A DNA stretch of 18,361 nucleotides, from positions 1 to 18,361 of the forward strand of contig NZ_CALFXI010000096.1 of NCBI RefSeq assembly GCF_937958065.1, given 5' to 3'. Under the pieces are notes generated by a model, which made no database searches, was not told where the DNA came from, and saw only the letters and a list, made by a program, of their open reading frames with translations. Shown here piece after piece: positions 1-7,888 of this stretch (position 1 is the stretch's first letter; each line of letters begins with the position of its first letter). Both the position numbers and the translations under genes were made by a program. The stretch is from an uncultured Steroidobacter sp. (lineage in GTDB: Bacteria; Pseudomonadota; Gammaproteobacteria; Steroidobacterales; Steroidobacteraceae).

Positions 1-566
1 CCGAGTCGTCGAAGCGGGCTGAAGCAGGAACGATCGCAGCCTCGGCCGCCGAGTCGTCGAAGCGGGCTGAAGCAGGAACGATCGCGGCCTCGGTCGCCGA
101 GTCTTCGAAGTCGGCTGAAGTGGCGACCATCGCAGCCTCGGTCACCGAGTCCTCGAAGTCGGCTGACGCTGGAACGATCGCGAACTCAGCCGTCGACTCA
201 TCGTCGCAGGCTGACTCCGCGCCGCTCGCGGCGGTGTCGCCGAAAACGAGCTCGCTCGACGCTGCTGCAGAGAAGGCCGATATCGGTGGCACGCAGCCGC
301 TGGAAACATTGCCGGAAGGCACGCTCGCCGGCCTGGCCGCGCTGAAGTGGCCGATGACCGCGGACGTTACGGCGTCGACTGCCGAACGAAAGGTCGACAT
401 CGACAGCACGCAGCCTCTGGGCGCTTTGGCTCAGGACCTCGCCGATTCGGCACTGGTTGGCAAGGACCGCCCTGACGTCCCCAGGGCTGAGGCCCTCAAG
501 GCTGAGGTCTCCAACGCTGAGATCTCCAAGCCTGAGGCCTCCAAGGCTGAGGTTGCTCAACGCTGA
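1..566 (+). CDS. Repeat-rich low-complexity protein, 5' end outside window, upstream frame segment
   Basis: The reading frame is open from the left edge (first full codon at 3), so the true start lies upstream. The visible part begins with five 16-residue units of the type ESSKxAEAGTIAASxA, continues through a more complex stretch containing two related DIxxTQPL segments, and then enters 5-residue repeats (AEVSN, AEISK, PEASK). In this frame it stops at 564-566, but the repeat pattern continues in the +1 frame, so the stop looks like the result of a one-base insertion near 553-555. Composition is Ala/Ser/Glu/Lys/Asp-rich, with no membrane segment and no recognised domain. The protein is probably extended or disordered. 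The plus strand is preferred because its product is acidic with G/C-rich third positions, whereas the antisense frames give Arg-rich products. Function unknown. Confidence 0.6.
   Translation, partial: ESSKRAEAGTIAASAAESSKRAEAGTIAASVAESSKSAEVATIAASVTESSKSADAGTIANSAVDSSSQADSAPLAAVSPKTSSLDAAAEKADIGGTQPLETLPEGTLAGLAALKWPMTADVTASTAERKVDIDSTQPLGALAQDLADSALVGKDRPDVPRAEALKAEVSNAEISKPEASKAEVAQR
3..242 (+). repeat. 48-bp tandem coding repeat, five units
   Basis: Units start at 3, 51, 99, 147 and 195, each 48 bases (16 codons). The first two are nearly identical, the third and fourth have several substitutions, and the fifth is clearly diverged. More units may lie upstream of the window. The period is a multiple of three, so changes in copy number keep the frame. 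Confidence 0.85.
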
Positions 567-690
567 GATCTCCAAGCCTGACGTCTCCAAGGCTGAGGTC
601 CTCAACCCTGAGATCTCCAAGCCTGACGTCTCCAAGCCTCAGGTCTCCAAGGCGGACGTCTCCAAGCCTGACGCTTCCCGCTTGGACTCG
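484..690 (+). repeat. 15-bp tandem coding repeat array (pentapeptide A/P-E/D-x-S-K)
   Basis: About thirteen imperfect 15-base units built on gctgaggtctccaag and cctgacgtctccaag variants. They encode AEALK, AEVSN, AEISK, PEASK, AEVLN, PDVSK and similar units. The pattern superficially recalls pentapeptide-repeat proteins (A[D/N]LxX), but the central Leu is missing and Lys/Pro are too frequent, so a charged linker is more likely. One unit near 549-561 carries an extra base that breaks the frame. Confidence 0.8.
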
Positions 691-1119
691 TCGAACCTTG
701 ATTTCTTACAAACGCAATCGCTCGAATTGCCTGCCGATCTGTTACCGCAGCGGCACGTAGTCGAACCCGTGACTTCACCCGCCTCGCAGCCGTCCGAGCC
801 GCCGCTGGCGACTGGCAGCCTGAACGAGTTCGGCGAGCTGACGTTGCTGGCGACAGGCGAGTGGCAGGCCATGCAGCGCTCGGACACCAAATCCGAAACA
901 AAAACAGACGTCGCGCAGGCTGAAGCGAAGTCAACAACGAGCGACACGGCGGCAACGAAGCCTGCTGAATCGCCCAAGGCTGCCGACCTCAGCGGTGCCG
1001 AAACGCTGTCGCTGATCTCGAACCCGGCCGCGGACCCATCGGCGACCGAGCCCACGATCAAACTCGCGGTGCTGCCCGAGCCGCCCGTCGAGTCCAAACG
1101 CGCTGCGAACGGCAAGTAA
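556..1119 (+). pseudogene. Downstream part of the same repeat protein after an apparent +1 frameshift
   Basis: This frame carries on the pentapeptide series exactly where the upstream frame loses it: LNAEISKPDVSKAEVLN, then PEISK, PDVSK, PQVSK, ADVSK and PDASR. A non-repetitive, Ser/Thr/Pro/Ala-rich C-terminal part of about 140 residues follows, ending in a taa stop at 1117-1119. The in-frame ATG at 457 lies before the junction and would give an Arg/Pro-rich leader unlike the rest, so it is probably not a real start. The simplest reading is one gene with a one-base insertion: the codon run gag-gtt-g-ctc-aac here matches gag-gtc-ctc-aac about 45 bases later. It could be a true pseudogene, a sequencing or assembly error in repeats, or a frameshifted but tolerated tail. 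No family was recognised. Confidence 0.5.
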
Positions 1120-1254
1120 CGCAGCGAACGCACGAGCGACGGGCAGCAAACGAGCCCGTGACATTCGGACCTGCCAATTGCGACAGCGCCACAGCTCGTT
1201 GCCAGCGGCGCAAGACGCGCGCCGCGATTGCTAAACAACCAACTATCGAGGCTT
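1120..1254. other. Intergenic region between convergent genes
   Basis: These 135 bases separate the end of the repeat protein from the end of eda. The only structure seen is a 6-bp inverted repeat, ACGGGC at 1139-1144 and GCCCGT at 1154-1159, with a 9-base loop and no T-run on either side. It may be a weak terminator. No gene is evident. Confidence 0.4.
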
Positions 1255-1884
1255 CTACTTCGCCTTCGCCAGCGACGCCGCATCCTTCGCAAGCTGTTCG
1301 ATCCCTGCCCAATCTCCCGCGCGGATCTTGTCGGTGGGCGCAACCCACGACCCACCCACGCACGCCACGTTCGGCAGCGCTAGAAAATCCGGCGCCGTCG
1401 CACGCGTGATACCGCCGGTGGGGCAGAACACAACTTCGGGAAACGGCGCGCCAAGCGCTTTCAACATACCGATGCCGCCCGCCTGTTGAGCGGGAAACAA
1501 CTTGAACGTGTCATAGCCCCAGCCCAATCCCGCCAGCAGGTCCGTCGGGGTCATGATCCCCGGCAGCATCGGGAACGAAGCAGCGCGCGCGGCTGCGGCC
1601 ATCTCCGCAGTGAGTCCCGGGCTCACACCGAACTGAGCGCCCGCATTCGCAGCGGTGACGTAATCGCCAGGACGCGCCAGCGTGCCCACGCCGACAACCG
1701 CATCCGGCACAGACTTGCGCATGGCCTCGATGGCGGGCAGCGCCGCCGGCGTGCGCAATGTGACTTCCAGGACACGCAGGCCGCCGGCGCACAGCGCGCG
1801 AGCGAGCGGCACGGCCTGATCGATGTGCTCGATGGTGAGCACTGGAATGACCGGAGCGAGCGCAAGAATGGAGCGAATGTTCAT
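1255..1884 (-). CDS. eda: KDPG aldolase (2-keto-3-deoxy-6-phosphogluconate aldolase)
   Basis: Last step of the Entner-Doudoroff pathway: cleaves 2-keto-3-deoxy-6-phosphogluconate to pyruvate and glyceraldehyde-3-phosphate in the cytoplasm. The 209-residue product has the usual length for this class I TIM-barrel family. Visible landmarks are PVIPVLTI near the N-terminus, VLEVTLRT with the catalytic Glu40 and phosphate/substrate Arg44, GVGTL, FGVSPG, the Schiff-base Lys128 in FKLFPA, and PTGGIT at 155-160 in the phosphate-binding region. Start is the ATG at 1882-1884; an in-frame stop lies just upstream. No strong Shine-Dalgarno sequence is visible. It sits 34 bases after edd on the same strand, so the two are very probably co-transcribed and eda may depend on readthrough from edd. 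Family identity is secure. Confidence 0.96.
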   Translation of the reverse strand: MNIRSILALAPVIPVLTIEHIDQAVPLARALCAGGLRVLEVTLRTPAALPAIEAMRKSVPDAVVGVGTLARPGDYVTAANAGAQFGVSPGLTAEMAAAARAASFPMLPGIMTPTDLLAGLGWGYDTFKLFPAQQAGGIGMLKALGAPFPEVVFCPTGGITRATAPDFLALPNVACVGGSWVAPTDKIRAGDWAGIEQLAKDAASLAKAK

Positions 1885-1918
1885 GAGAAGAGTGAGTTTC
1901 GATTATTGATTGAATGAA

Positions 1919-3757
1919 TCAGAGCCCGCCGTACACGGAAGCGGCACCCGCTTCCGCATCCCCCGCGGCGGCTCGGAACGTAGCAAACAATTCGCGGCCG
2001 ACGCCGAAGTTGTTACGACTCAAGTCCGGCTGCGGCACCACCCGACTGCGCAGCACCGCTTCGGACACCTTCACTTCGAGCACGCCGGTATAGCTGTCCA
2101 GATGGATGATATCGCCGTCCTGCACCTTCGCGAGCGGCCCGCCGGCGAGGCATTCCGGTGTGACGTGAATCGCCGCGGGCACCGCGCCCGACGCTCCGGA
2201 CATGCGGCCATCGGTCACGAGCGCGACTTTGAAGCCTTTGCTTTGCAGAGAGGTGAGCGTCGGCGTCAGCTGATGCAGCTCCGGCATGCCATTGGCGCGT
2301 GGACCCTGGTAGCGAACCACGACGACGCAATCGCGCGCCAGCTCGCCGGCCTTGAACGCCTTGATCACATCTTCCTGATCGTTGAACACGCGCGCGGGTG
2401 CTTCTACCACGCGATGTTGCGGCTGGACGGCGGACGTCTTGATCACGCCGCGACCCAGATTGCCACGCAACACCTTCAGCCCGCCATCCGCGCCGAACGG
2501 ATCGCTGATCGGCCGAAGCACTTCGCGATCGCCGCTTGTCTCGGGCGCAGGCCGCCACTGCAAGCCATCGGGCGACAACCAGGGCTCGCGGGTGTAAGCG
2601 TCCAGGCCCTGACCGACCACGGTGATCGTGTCCTGATGTAACAAACCGGAGCGGATCAATTCGCGAATCAGGAAGCCGATGCCGCCAGCTGCATGGAAGT
2701 GATTCACGTCGGCGGCGCCGTTCGGATAGATGCGCGCCAGCAGCGGTACGATCTCCGACAGGTCGCTGAAATCGTCCCAATTGATGGCGATGCCCGCGGC
2801 ATGGGCCATCGCGACCAGATGCAGCGTGTGGTTGGTCGAACCTCCGGTTGCGAGCAATCCGACGATCGCATTCACGATGGCGCGCTCGTCGACCGTCTGG
2901 CTCAGCGGCAGATATTCGTTACCCAGTGCAGTGATCTTCGCAGCACGCCGGGCGGCGGCGCTGGTCAGCGCGTCACGCAGCGGCGTGTTGGGAGTGACGA
3001 AGGCCGAGCCGGGCAGATGCAGGCCCATCATTTCCATCATCACCTGATTGCTGTTGGCCGTGCCATAGAACGTGCACGTGCCTTGCGAGTGATAGCTCTG
3101 CGCCTCCGATTCCAGCAGCGCGTCGCGACCGACCTTGCCCTCCGCATACAGCTGGCGGATTCGGGCCTTTTCCTTGTTCGGAATGCCCGAAGTCATCGGT
3201 CCGCCGGGCACGAAGATGGTCGGCAGGTGGCCGAACGTGAGCGCCCCCATCAGCAGCCCGGGGACGATCTTGTCGCAGACGCCGAGGCACAGCGTGGCAT
3301 CGAACATATTGTGAGATAGCGCAATCGCGGTGCTCATCGCGATCACGTCGCGACTGAACAACGACAGCTCCATGCCCGGCTGGCCCTGCGTGACGCCGTC
3401 ACACATTGCCGGGACGCCGCCGGCGAACTGCGCCACCGCGCCGACTTCGCGCGCGGCCAGCTTGATCAGCTCCGGATAGCGCTCCAGCGGTCGGTGCGCC
3501 GACAGCATGTCGTTATAAGAAGAAACGATGGCAAGATTAGGCCAACGCGCGACGCGCAGCTTGTCCTTGTCCTGTGTGTCCATGGCCGCGAAGCCATGCG
3601 CCAGATTGGTACACGACAAGCCCGCGCGAGTCGGTTTGTCTCGCTGTTGCGCTTCTCGCATGCGCTCCAGATAGGCACTGCGGGTGGGGTGGCTGCGCTC
3701 GCGAATCCTCTCGGTTACGGCGCGCACGCGTTCATGCAAGGGTGCGCTGGTCTTCAT
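1919..3757 (-). CDS. edd: 6-Phosphogluconate dehydratase
   Basis: Converts 6-phosphogluconate to 2-keto-3-deoxy-6-phosphogluconate, the committing step of the Entner-Doudoroff pathway. The 612 residues match the usual length of Edd within the IlvD/Edd iron-sulfur dehydratase family. Signatures seen: CDGVTQGQPGMELS (from Cys119), CLGVCDKIVPGLLMGAL (Cys157, Cys161), QGTCTFYGTANSNQ (Cys228), LLATGGSTNHTLHL near 301-314, and the C-terminal VTDGRMSGASG signature. The cysteines at 157 and 228 are the likely cluster ligands by comparison with the family. The 6-phosphogluconate-specific length and the TQGQPG segment favour Edd over dihydroxyacid dehydratase IlvD, and the neighbours support this. First gene of the edd-eda operon, divergent from zwf across 227 bases. 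A TAGAAT -10-like hexamer lies 43 bases upstream of the start. Confidence 0.96.
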   Translation of the reverse strand: MKTSAPLHERVRAVTERIRERSHPTRSAYLERMREAQQRDKPTRAGLSCTNLAHGFAAMDTQDKDKLRVARWPNLAIVSSYNDMLSAHRPLERYPELIKLAAREVGAVAQFAGGVPAMCDGVTQGQPGMELSLFSRDVIAMSTAIALSHNMFDATLCLGVCDKIVPGLLMGALTFGHLPTIFVPGGPMTSGIPNKEKARIRQLYAEGKVGRDALLESEAQSYHSQGTCTFYGTANSNQVMMEMMGLHLPGSAFVTPNTPLRDALTSAAARRAAKITALGNEYLPLSQTVDERAIVNAIVGLLATGGSTNHTLHLVAMAHAAGIAINWDDFSDLSEIVPLLARIYPNGAADVNHFHAAGGIGFLIRELIRSGLLHQDTITVVGQGLDAYTREPWLSPDGLQWRPAPETSGDREVLRPISDPFGADGGLKVLRGNLGRGVIKTSAVQPQHRVVEAPARVFNDQEDVIKAFKAGELARDCVVVVRYQGPRANGMPELHQLTPTLTSLQSKGFKVALVTDGRMSGASGAVPAAIHVTPECLAGGPLAKVQDGDIIHLDSYTGVLEVKVSEAVLRSRVVPQPDLSRNNFGVGRELFATFRAAAGDAEAGAASVYGGL

Positions 3758-3984
3758 GTGTGCTTGGGGCTACTCGGCAACGGCTCGATCATTGTTCCGA
3801 TTCTAGCGTCTCGCGCGCCGCATCGCCTCGGGACTCACGCTATGATGCGCGGGAACTGTGGAATTGCAGACCGCTCGCTGAAACAAATGTCCACAAAATG
3901 TCTCGTCGTTCGTTTGCGGGCGTCATTCGGGGGCGTTAATTTAGCGGGCTGCGATCGAGGATTTCCTGCAAGGCGTCAGTATTC
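3758..3984. promoter_or_regulatory. Divergent control region between edd and zwf
   Basis: This 227-base gap must hold the promoters for both arms of the Entner-Doudoroff cluster. On the minus strand it contains a direct repeat GACATTT-N4-GACATTT (plus-strand AAATGTC at 3885-3891 and 3896-3902), spaced by one helical turn, which could be a binding site for a tandem-binding regulator. A weak plus-strand promoter candidate for zwf is TTGCGG at 3914-3919, 17 bases, then TAATTT at 3937-3942. No sequence close to the HexR consensus (TGTAATTAAATTACA) was found. Regulator unknown. Confidence 0.5.
3800..3805 (-). promoter_or_regulatory. Putative -10 box for edd-eda
   Basis: Minus-strand TAGAAT matches five of six positions of the sigma-70 -10 consensus, 43 bases before the edd start. 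No convincing -35 box lies 16-18 bases upstream, so it would need an activator or an unusual -35. The same octamer, CTAGAATC, occurs upstream of kup. Confidence 0.35.
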
Positions 3985-5445
3985 ATGCAACCTCTTCCGA
4001 CTTTCGATCTGATCCTGTTCGGCGGCACCGGCGATCTGGCCATGCGCAAGCTGCTTCCCGCTCTGTATCGCCGCAGGGCGGCCGGGTATCTCTCGCCCAA
4101 ATCGCGCGTGCTCGGTGTGGCGCGCAGCGAGCTGTCGCGCGAGGACTATCTCGCCATGGTCCAGAGCAGCTGCCAGGCGCATCTGGGCAAGGACTACGAC
4201 GAGCAGCGCTGGGCAGAATTTTCACAACACGTGGATTATCTGAAGGTCGATGCCTCGTCCCCCGAGGACTTTGCCGGCCTGAAGCGCAAGCTCGAGGGCT
4301 GCGAGGAGCACACGCGCGCGTTCTTTCTGTCGACCGCGCCGGATCTGTTCGCGCCCATCTGCGAAGGGCTCGCGACCCATTCGCTGGCGACGCCGAGCTC
4401 ACGCGTCGTGCTGGAGAAGCCGCTGGGGCATGATCGCGCCTCCTCGGCGCAGATCAACGAACGCGTCGGCCGCATCTTCACCGAGCAGCAGATCTTCCGT
4501 ATCGACCACTATCTCGGTAAGGAAACAGTGCAGAACCTGCTGGCACTGCGTTTCGGCAACACGCTGTTCGAGCCGCTGTGGCGTCGCGGCCGAGTGAAGC
4601 ACGTACAGATCACGGTCGCCGAAGAGCTCGGCGTCGAGCGTCGCGCGGGCTTCTACGATGAGACCGGCGCGTTGCGCGACATGGTGCAAAACCATCTCCT
4701 GCAACTGTTGTGCATCATCGCGATGGAGCCGCCGGCGACGTCGGATCCGGATGCGATGCGCGATGAAAAACTCAAAGTGCTGCGTGCGTTGCGTCCGCTG
4801 CGCGGTCGCGATGTTCTGCATAAAACCGTGCGCGGGCAGTACAAGGCCGGCGCTTCCGGCGGCAAGCCCGTGGTCGGCTATCTGGAAGAGAAGGATGTGC
4901 CGGAGAACAGCAGGACCGAAACGTTCGTGGCCTTGCGCGTCGACATCGATTCGTGGCGCTGGGTCGGCGTGCCGTTCTATCTGCGCACCGGCAAGCGGCT
5001 GCAGGAAAAGCTTTCTGAAATCGTGGTGACGTTCGAGGATGTGCCGTTGTCCATCTACGAACGCCCGGATACGTCGCAGGCGTTGAACCGCCTGGTGATC
5101 CAGCTGCAGCCGGACGAAAGCATCGAGCTCACCGTGCTGGCGAAATTCCCCGGCGAGGTGATGCGCCTGCGGCCGGTCAATCTGAGCCTGGACTTCTCCG
5201 AGACCTTCAAGGCGCCGCGCCTGGATGCGTACGAGCGCCTGCTCACCGACGTGCTCAAGGGCAATCTGACCCTGTTCATGCGCCGTGACGAGCTGGACGC
5301 CGCCTGGCAGTGGATCGACCCGATCCGCGAGGCCTGGGAACAGTCGGACGAGGCGCCGAAAGCCTATACCGCCGGCAGCTGGGGCCCGGCCGCGGCCAGC
5401 GCCCTGCTGGGCCGGGATGGCTTCGCCTGGCACAACGAGCTCTAA
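3985..5445 (+). CDS. zwf: Glucose-6-phosphate 1-dehydrogenase
   Basis: Oxidises glucose-6-phosphate to 6-phosphogluconolactone with NAD(P)+ and feeds both the Entner-Doudoroff and the pentose phosphate routes. The 486-residue length is typical. The N-terminal coenzyme fold carries GGTGDLAMRKL (13-23), followed by EKPLG (144-148), the family active-site motif RIDHYLGKE (172-180, with Asp174 and His175) and the catalytic-base His237 in MVQNHLLQ. The C-terminal domain includes VPFYLRTGKRL. Start is the ATG at 3985; an AAGG at 3970-3973 is a weak ribosome site 11 bases away. First of three plus-strand genes, zwf-pgl-glk, with 35 bases before pgl. No truncation or missing key residue. Confidence 0.97.
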   Translation: MQPLPTFDLILFGGTGDLAMRKLLPALYRRRAAGYLSPKSRVLGVARSELSREDYLAMVQSSCQAHLGKDYDEQRWAEFSQHVDYLKVDASSPEDFAGLKRKLEGCEEHTRAFFLSTAPDLFAPICEGLATHSLATPSSRVVLEKPLGHDRASSAQINERVGRIFTEQQIFRIDHYLGKETVQNLLALRFGNTLFEPLWRRGRVKHVQITVAEELGVERRAGFYDETGALRDMVQNHLLQLLCIIAMEPPATSDPDAMRDEKLKVLRALRPLRGRDVLHKTVRGQYKAGASGGKPVVGYLEEKDVPENSRTETFVALRVDIDSWRWVGVPFYLRTGKRLQEKLSEIVVTFEDVPLSIYERPDTSQALNRLVIQLQPDESIELTVLAKFPGEVMRLRPVNLSLDFSETFKAPRLDAYERLLTDVLKGNLTLFMRRDELDAAWQWIDPIREAWEQSDEAPKAYTAGSWGPAAASALLGRDGFAWHNEL

Positions 5446-5480
5446 TATCGTGAGGCAGTCGCGGCCGCAATGAGATATCC

Positions 5481-6182
<702 letters not shown>

Positions 6183-6195
6183 AGGATCGCTGCGC

Positions 6196-7185
6196 ATGAG
6201 CCGGGCAGGCATTCCTCCGCGCATGATCGCGGACATCGGCGGCACCAACGCGCGCTTTGCGTTGCTCGATGGTATGGATCGCCGCGACGAGGTCGTGCTG
6301 GCCTGCGCGGATTATCCCGATCTGGTCTCGGCCGCCGAAGAATATTTGCAGCGCGTGGGCGCCAGGACTGCCGGCCGTCCGCTCGAAGCGGCGATCGCGA
6401 TCGCGGGCCCGGTCACCGGCGACATCATTCGCATGACCAATCATGTGTGGCAGTTCTCGGCCGCGCACACACGACAGCAGCTGCATCTGCGTCGTCTGAT
6501 CGTGCTGAACGATTTCACCGCGCTGGCGATGGCTGTGCGCCACCTGAAAGGCAGCGATATCGAGCAGATCGGCGGCGGCAAGCCACAGCCGAACGCACCC
6601 ATTGCCGTCATCGGTCCGGGTACCGGTCTCGGCGTTTCAGGTTTGATTCCGACCGGCGAGCATTGGATCCCGCTGCAAGGCGAGGGCGGTCACGTCACGT
6701 TGTCCGTGATGAACGAGCGCGAGCTCGCGGTGCTCAACCAGCTGCAGCAGAGGTTCTCGCATGTCTCGGCCGAGCGCGTGATCTCGGGGCCGGGATTGGT
6801 GACGTTGTACGACGCATTGTGCGGCGTCGAAGGTGTCATTCCGGAAATGCTGACTCCGCCCGAAATCACCAAGCGCGCGCAGGAAGGAACGTGCCGGCTG
6901 TGTTTCGAAACGGTGAGCATGTTCTGTGCTTTGCTCGGCACCATGGCAGGCAATCTGGTGCTCACGCTCGGTGCACTCGGCGGTGCTTACATCGGTGGCG
7001 GCATCGCGCCGGGCTTGGGGCCGATGTTTACCAGCTCGCGTTTCCGCGATCGTTTCGAAGACAAAGGTCGCTTCACCGATTACGTGGCGCGCGTGCCGAC
7101 GTACCTCATCCGTGCCGAACTGCCAGCGCTGCTCGGCCTGGCCAGCGCATTCAGCGACCCCGGGCCGCGTCTCGAAGCCGATTGA
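6196..7185 (+). CDS. glk: Glucokinase (ROK-independent, E. coli Glk type)
   Basis: Phosphorylates glucose with ATP to glucose-6-phosphate, the entry substrate for zwf. With the ATG at 6196 the product is 329 residues. This start has an AAAGGA ribosome site at 6181-6186, nine bases away. An in-frame ATG at 6163 would add 11 residues and overlap pgl by 20 bases, and is less likely. Motifs: DIGGTNARFALLD (13-25, ATP/phosphate loop), LNDFTALAMA with the glucose ligands Asn105 and Asp106, GPGTGLGVS (140-148), GEGGHVTL with Glu163 and His166, and SAERVISGPGL with Glu193. These residues fall at a constant +6 offset from the five E. coli Glk sugar-binding residues as I recall them. The C-terminal GGAYIGGGIAPGLGP motif is also typical. 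Third gene of the zwf-pgl-glk operon. Confidence 0.95.
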   Translation: MSRAGIPPRMIADIGGTNARFALLDGMDRRDEVVLACADYPDLVSAAEEYLQRVGARTAGRPLEAAIAIAGPVTGDIIRMTNHVWQFSAAHTRQQLHLRRLIVLNDFTALAMAVRHLKGSDIEQIGGGKPQPNAPIAVIGPGTGLGVSGLIPTGEHWIPLQGEGGHVTLSVMNERELAVLNQLQQRFSHVSAERVISGPGLVTLYDALCGVEGVIPEMLTPPEITKRAQEGTCRLCFETVSMFCALLGTMAGNLVLTLGALGGAYIGGGIAPGLGPMFTSSRFRDRFEDKGRFTDYVARVPTYLIRAELPALLGLASAFSDPGPRLEAD

Positions 7186-7273
7186 ACCGCGCCGGTGCGA
7201 TCGCTGGCACACTCATTGCAGCGTGGAGGACATCGGAACACCGGTTCCTCGTAACAATGCAAGTGAGCATATC

Positions 7274-7846
7274 GTGCGCGTGCTCGTTATCGCTGAATCC
7301 GCCGATCGCGCGGAGATCCTGAAGTCGGGAGTGCAGCTGGCCGGTCATGAGCTGACCGAAGTGTTGCCCCTGGATAGTGCCTTGTCGCCTGCGCTGGCAC
7401 GCGGCAAGCCCGACGTGCTGCTGCTGGAAGCGCGTTCGCCCTCGGTGGATCTGCTGGATCGTCTGCTCGACGCCATGGGCTCGACGGCGGTGCCGTTCGC
7501 GGTGTTCGCGGCCGATGCCTCGACGCAGGTCATTGAAAGTGGCGTGCGTGCCGGCGCCGCGGCCTTCGTAGTCGACGGGCTCGAAGCGGCGCGCGTGCCG
7601 GCGATTCTGCAAGTCGCGCTCGCGCGCTTCGACTACATCTCCGGCCTGCGCAGCGAGCTGGACCTGGCTCAGCAGAAGCTGGCTGAACGCAAATTCGTCG
7701 AGCGCGCCAAGGGTCTGCTGATGAAGGCGCGCAATCTGAGCGAAGACGAGGCGTATCACACGCTGCGACGCATGGCCATGGAGCGCAACCGACGCATGGG
7801 CGATGTCGCCAGGTCGGTGATCGAGATGGCCGAGCTGTTGAACTGA
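7274..7846 (+). CDS. ANTAR-domain antitermination regulator, NasT/AmiR-like, with degenerate receiver
   Basis: With a GTG start at 7274 (weak GTGAG-type ribosome site just upstream) the protein is 190 residues. Residues 1-120 form a receiver-like domain (VRVLVIAES at the first strand, PDVLLLEARSPSVDLLDRL around 46-64, GAAAFVVDGLEAARV around 94-108). A coiled-coil linker near 125-148 leads to a C-terminal ANTAR RNA-binding domain: RKFVERAKGLLM, then LSEDEAYHTLRRMAME, then MGDVARSVIEMAELL. Proteins of this class bind paired hexaloop hairpins in leader RNA and prevent termination. The usual acidic pair at strand 1 is absent and the phosphoacceptor position is Glu52, so it is probably phosphorylation-independent. 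It starts 88 bases after glk on the same strand. No NasS, nitrate gene or amidase is visible nearby, so the target is unknown. Confidence 0.88.
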   Translation: MRVLVIAESADRAEILKSGVQLAGHELTEVLPLDSALSPALARGKPDVLLLEARSPSVDLLDRLLDAMGSTAVPFAVFAADASTQVIESGVRAGAAAFVVDGLEAARVPAILQVALARFDYISGLRSELDLAQQKLAERKFVERAKGLLMKARNLSEDEAYHTLRRMAMERNRRMGDVARSVIEMAELLN

Positions 7847-7847
7847 T

Positions 7848-7875
7848 TGGTGCAGACCGTGCGCGGTCTGCACCA
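7848..7875. terminator. Perfect 12-bp hairpin between convergent genes, likely bidirectional terminator
   Basis: TGGTGCAGACCG at 7848-7859 pairs perfectly with CGGTCTGCACCA at 7864-7875 across a 4-base loop (TGCG on the plus strand, an UNCG-type tetraloop). It starts one base after the ANTAR gene stop and lies 13 bases from the kup stop. Neither side has a T-run, so efficient intrinsic termination is not certain. Position and symmetry still make transcription termination or 3'-end protection for both genes the best reading. Confidence 0.65.
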
Positions 7876-7888
7876 GAAAGGGCCCTCG

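Noticed and set aside
484..690. Pentapeptide-repeat protein (quinolone-resistance type)
   Set aside because: The five-residue period fits, but the central Leu/Phe and the A[D/N]LxX pattern are missing and Lys/Pro are too frequent for the beta-helix fold.
198..1363. Several long antisense and alternative frames over the repeat gene and eda
   Set aside because: They are mirror images of repeats whose period is a multiple of three, or GC-rich shadow frames. Their products are Arg/Ser/Cys-rich without domains and overlap well-supported genes.
3758..3984. HexR operator
   Set aside because: No segment resembles TGTAATTAAATTACA on either strand.
6926..7273. N-terminal extension of the ANTAR protein back into glk
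   Set aside because: The extension is the shadow frame of glk with Cys/Arg/Ser-rich sequence. Receiver homology begins at VRVLVIAES, at the GTG at 7274.
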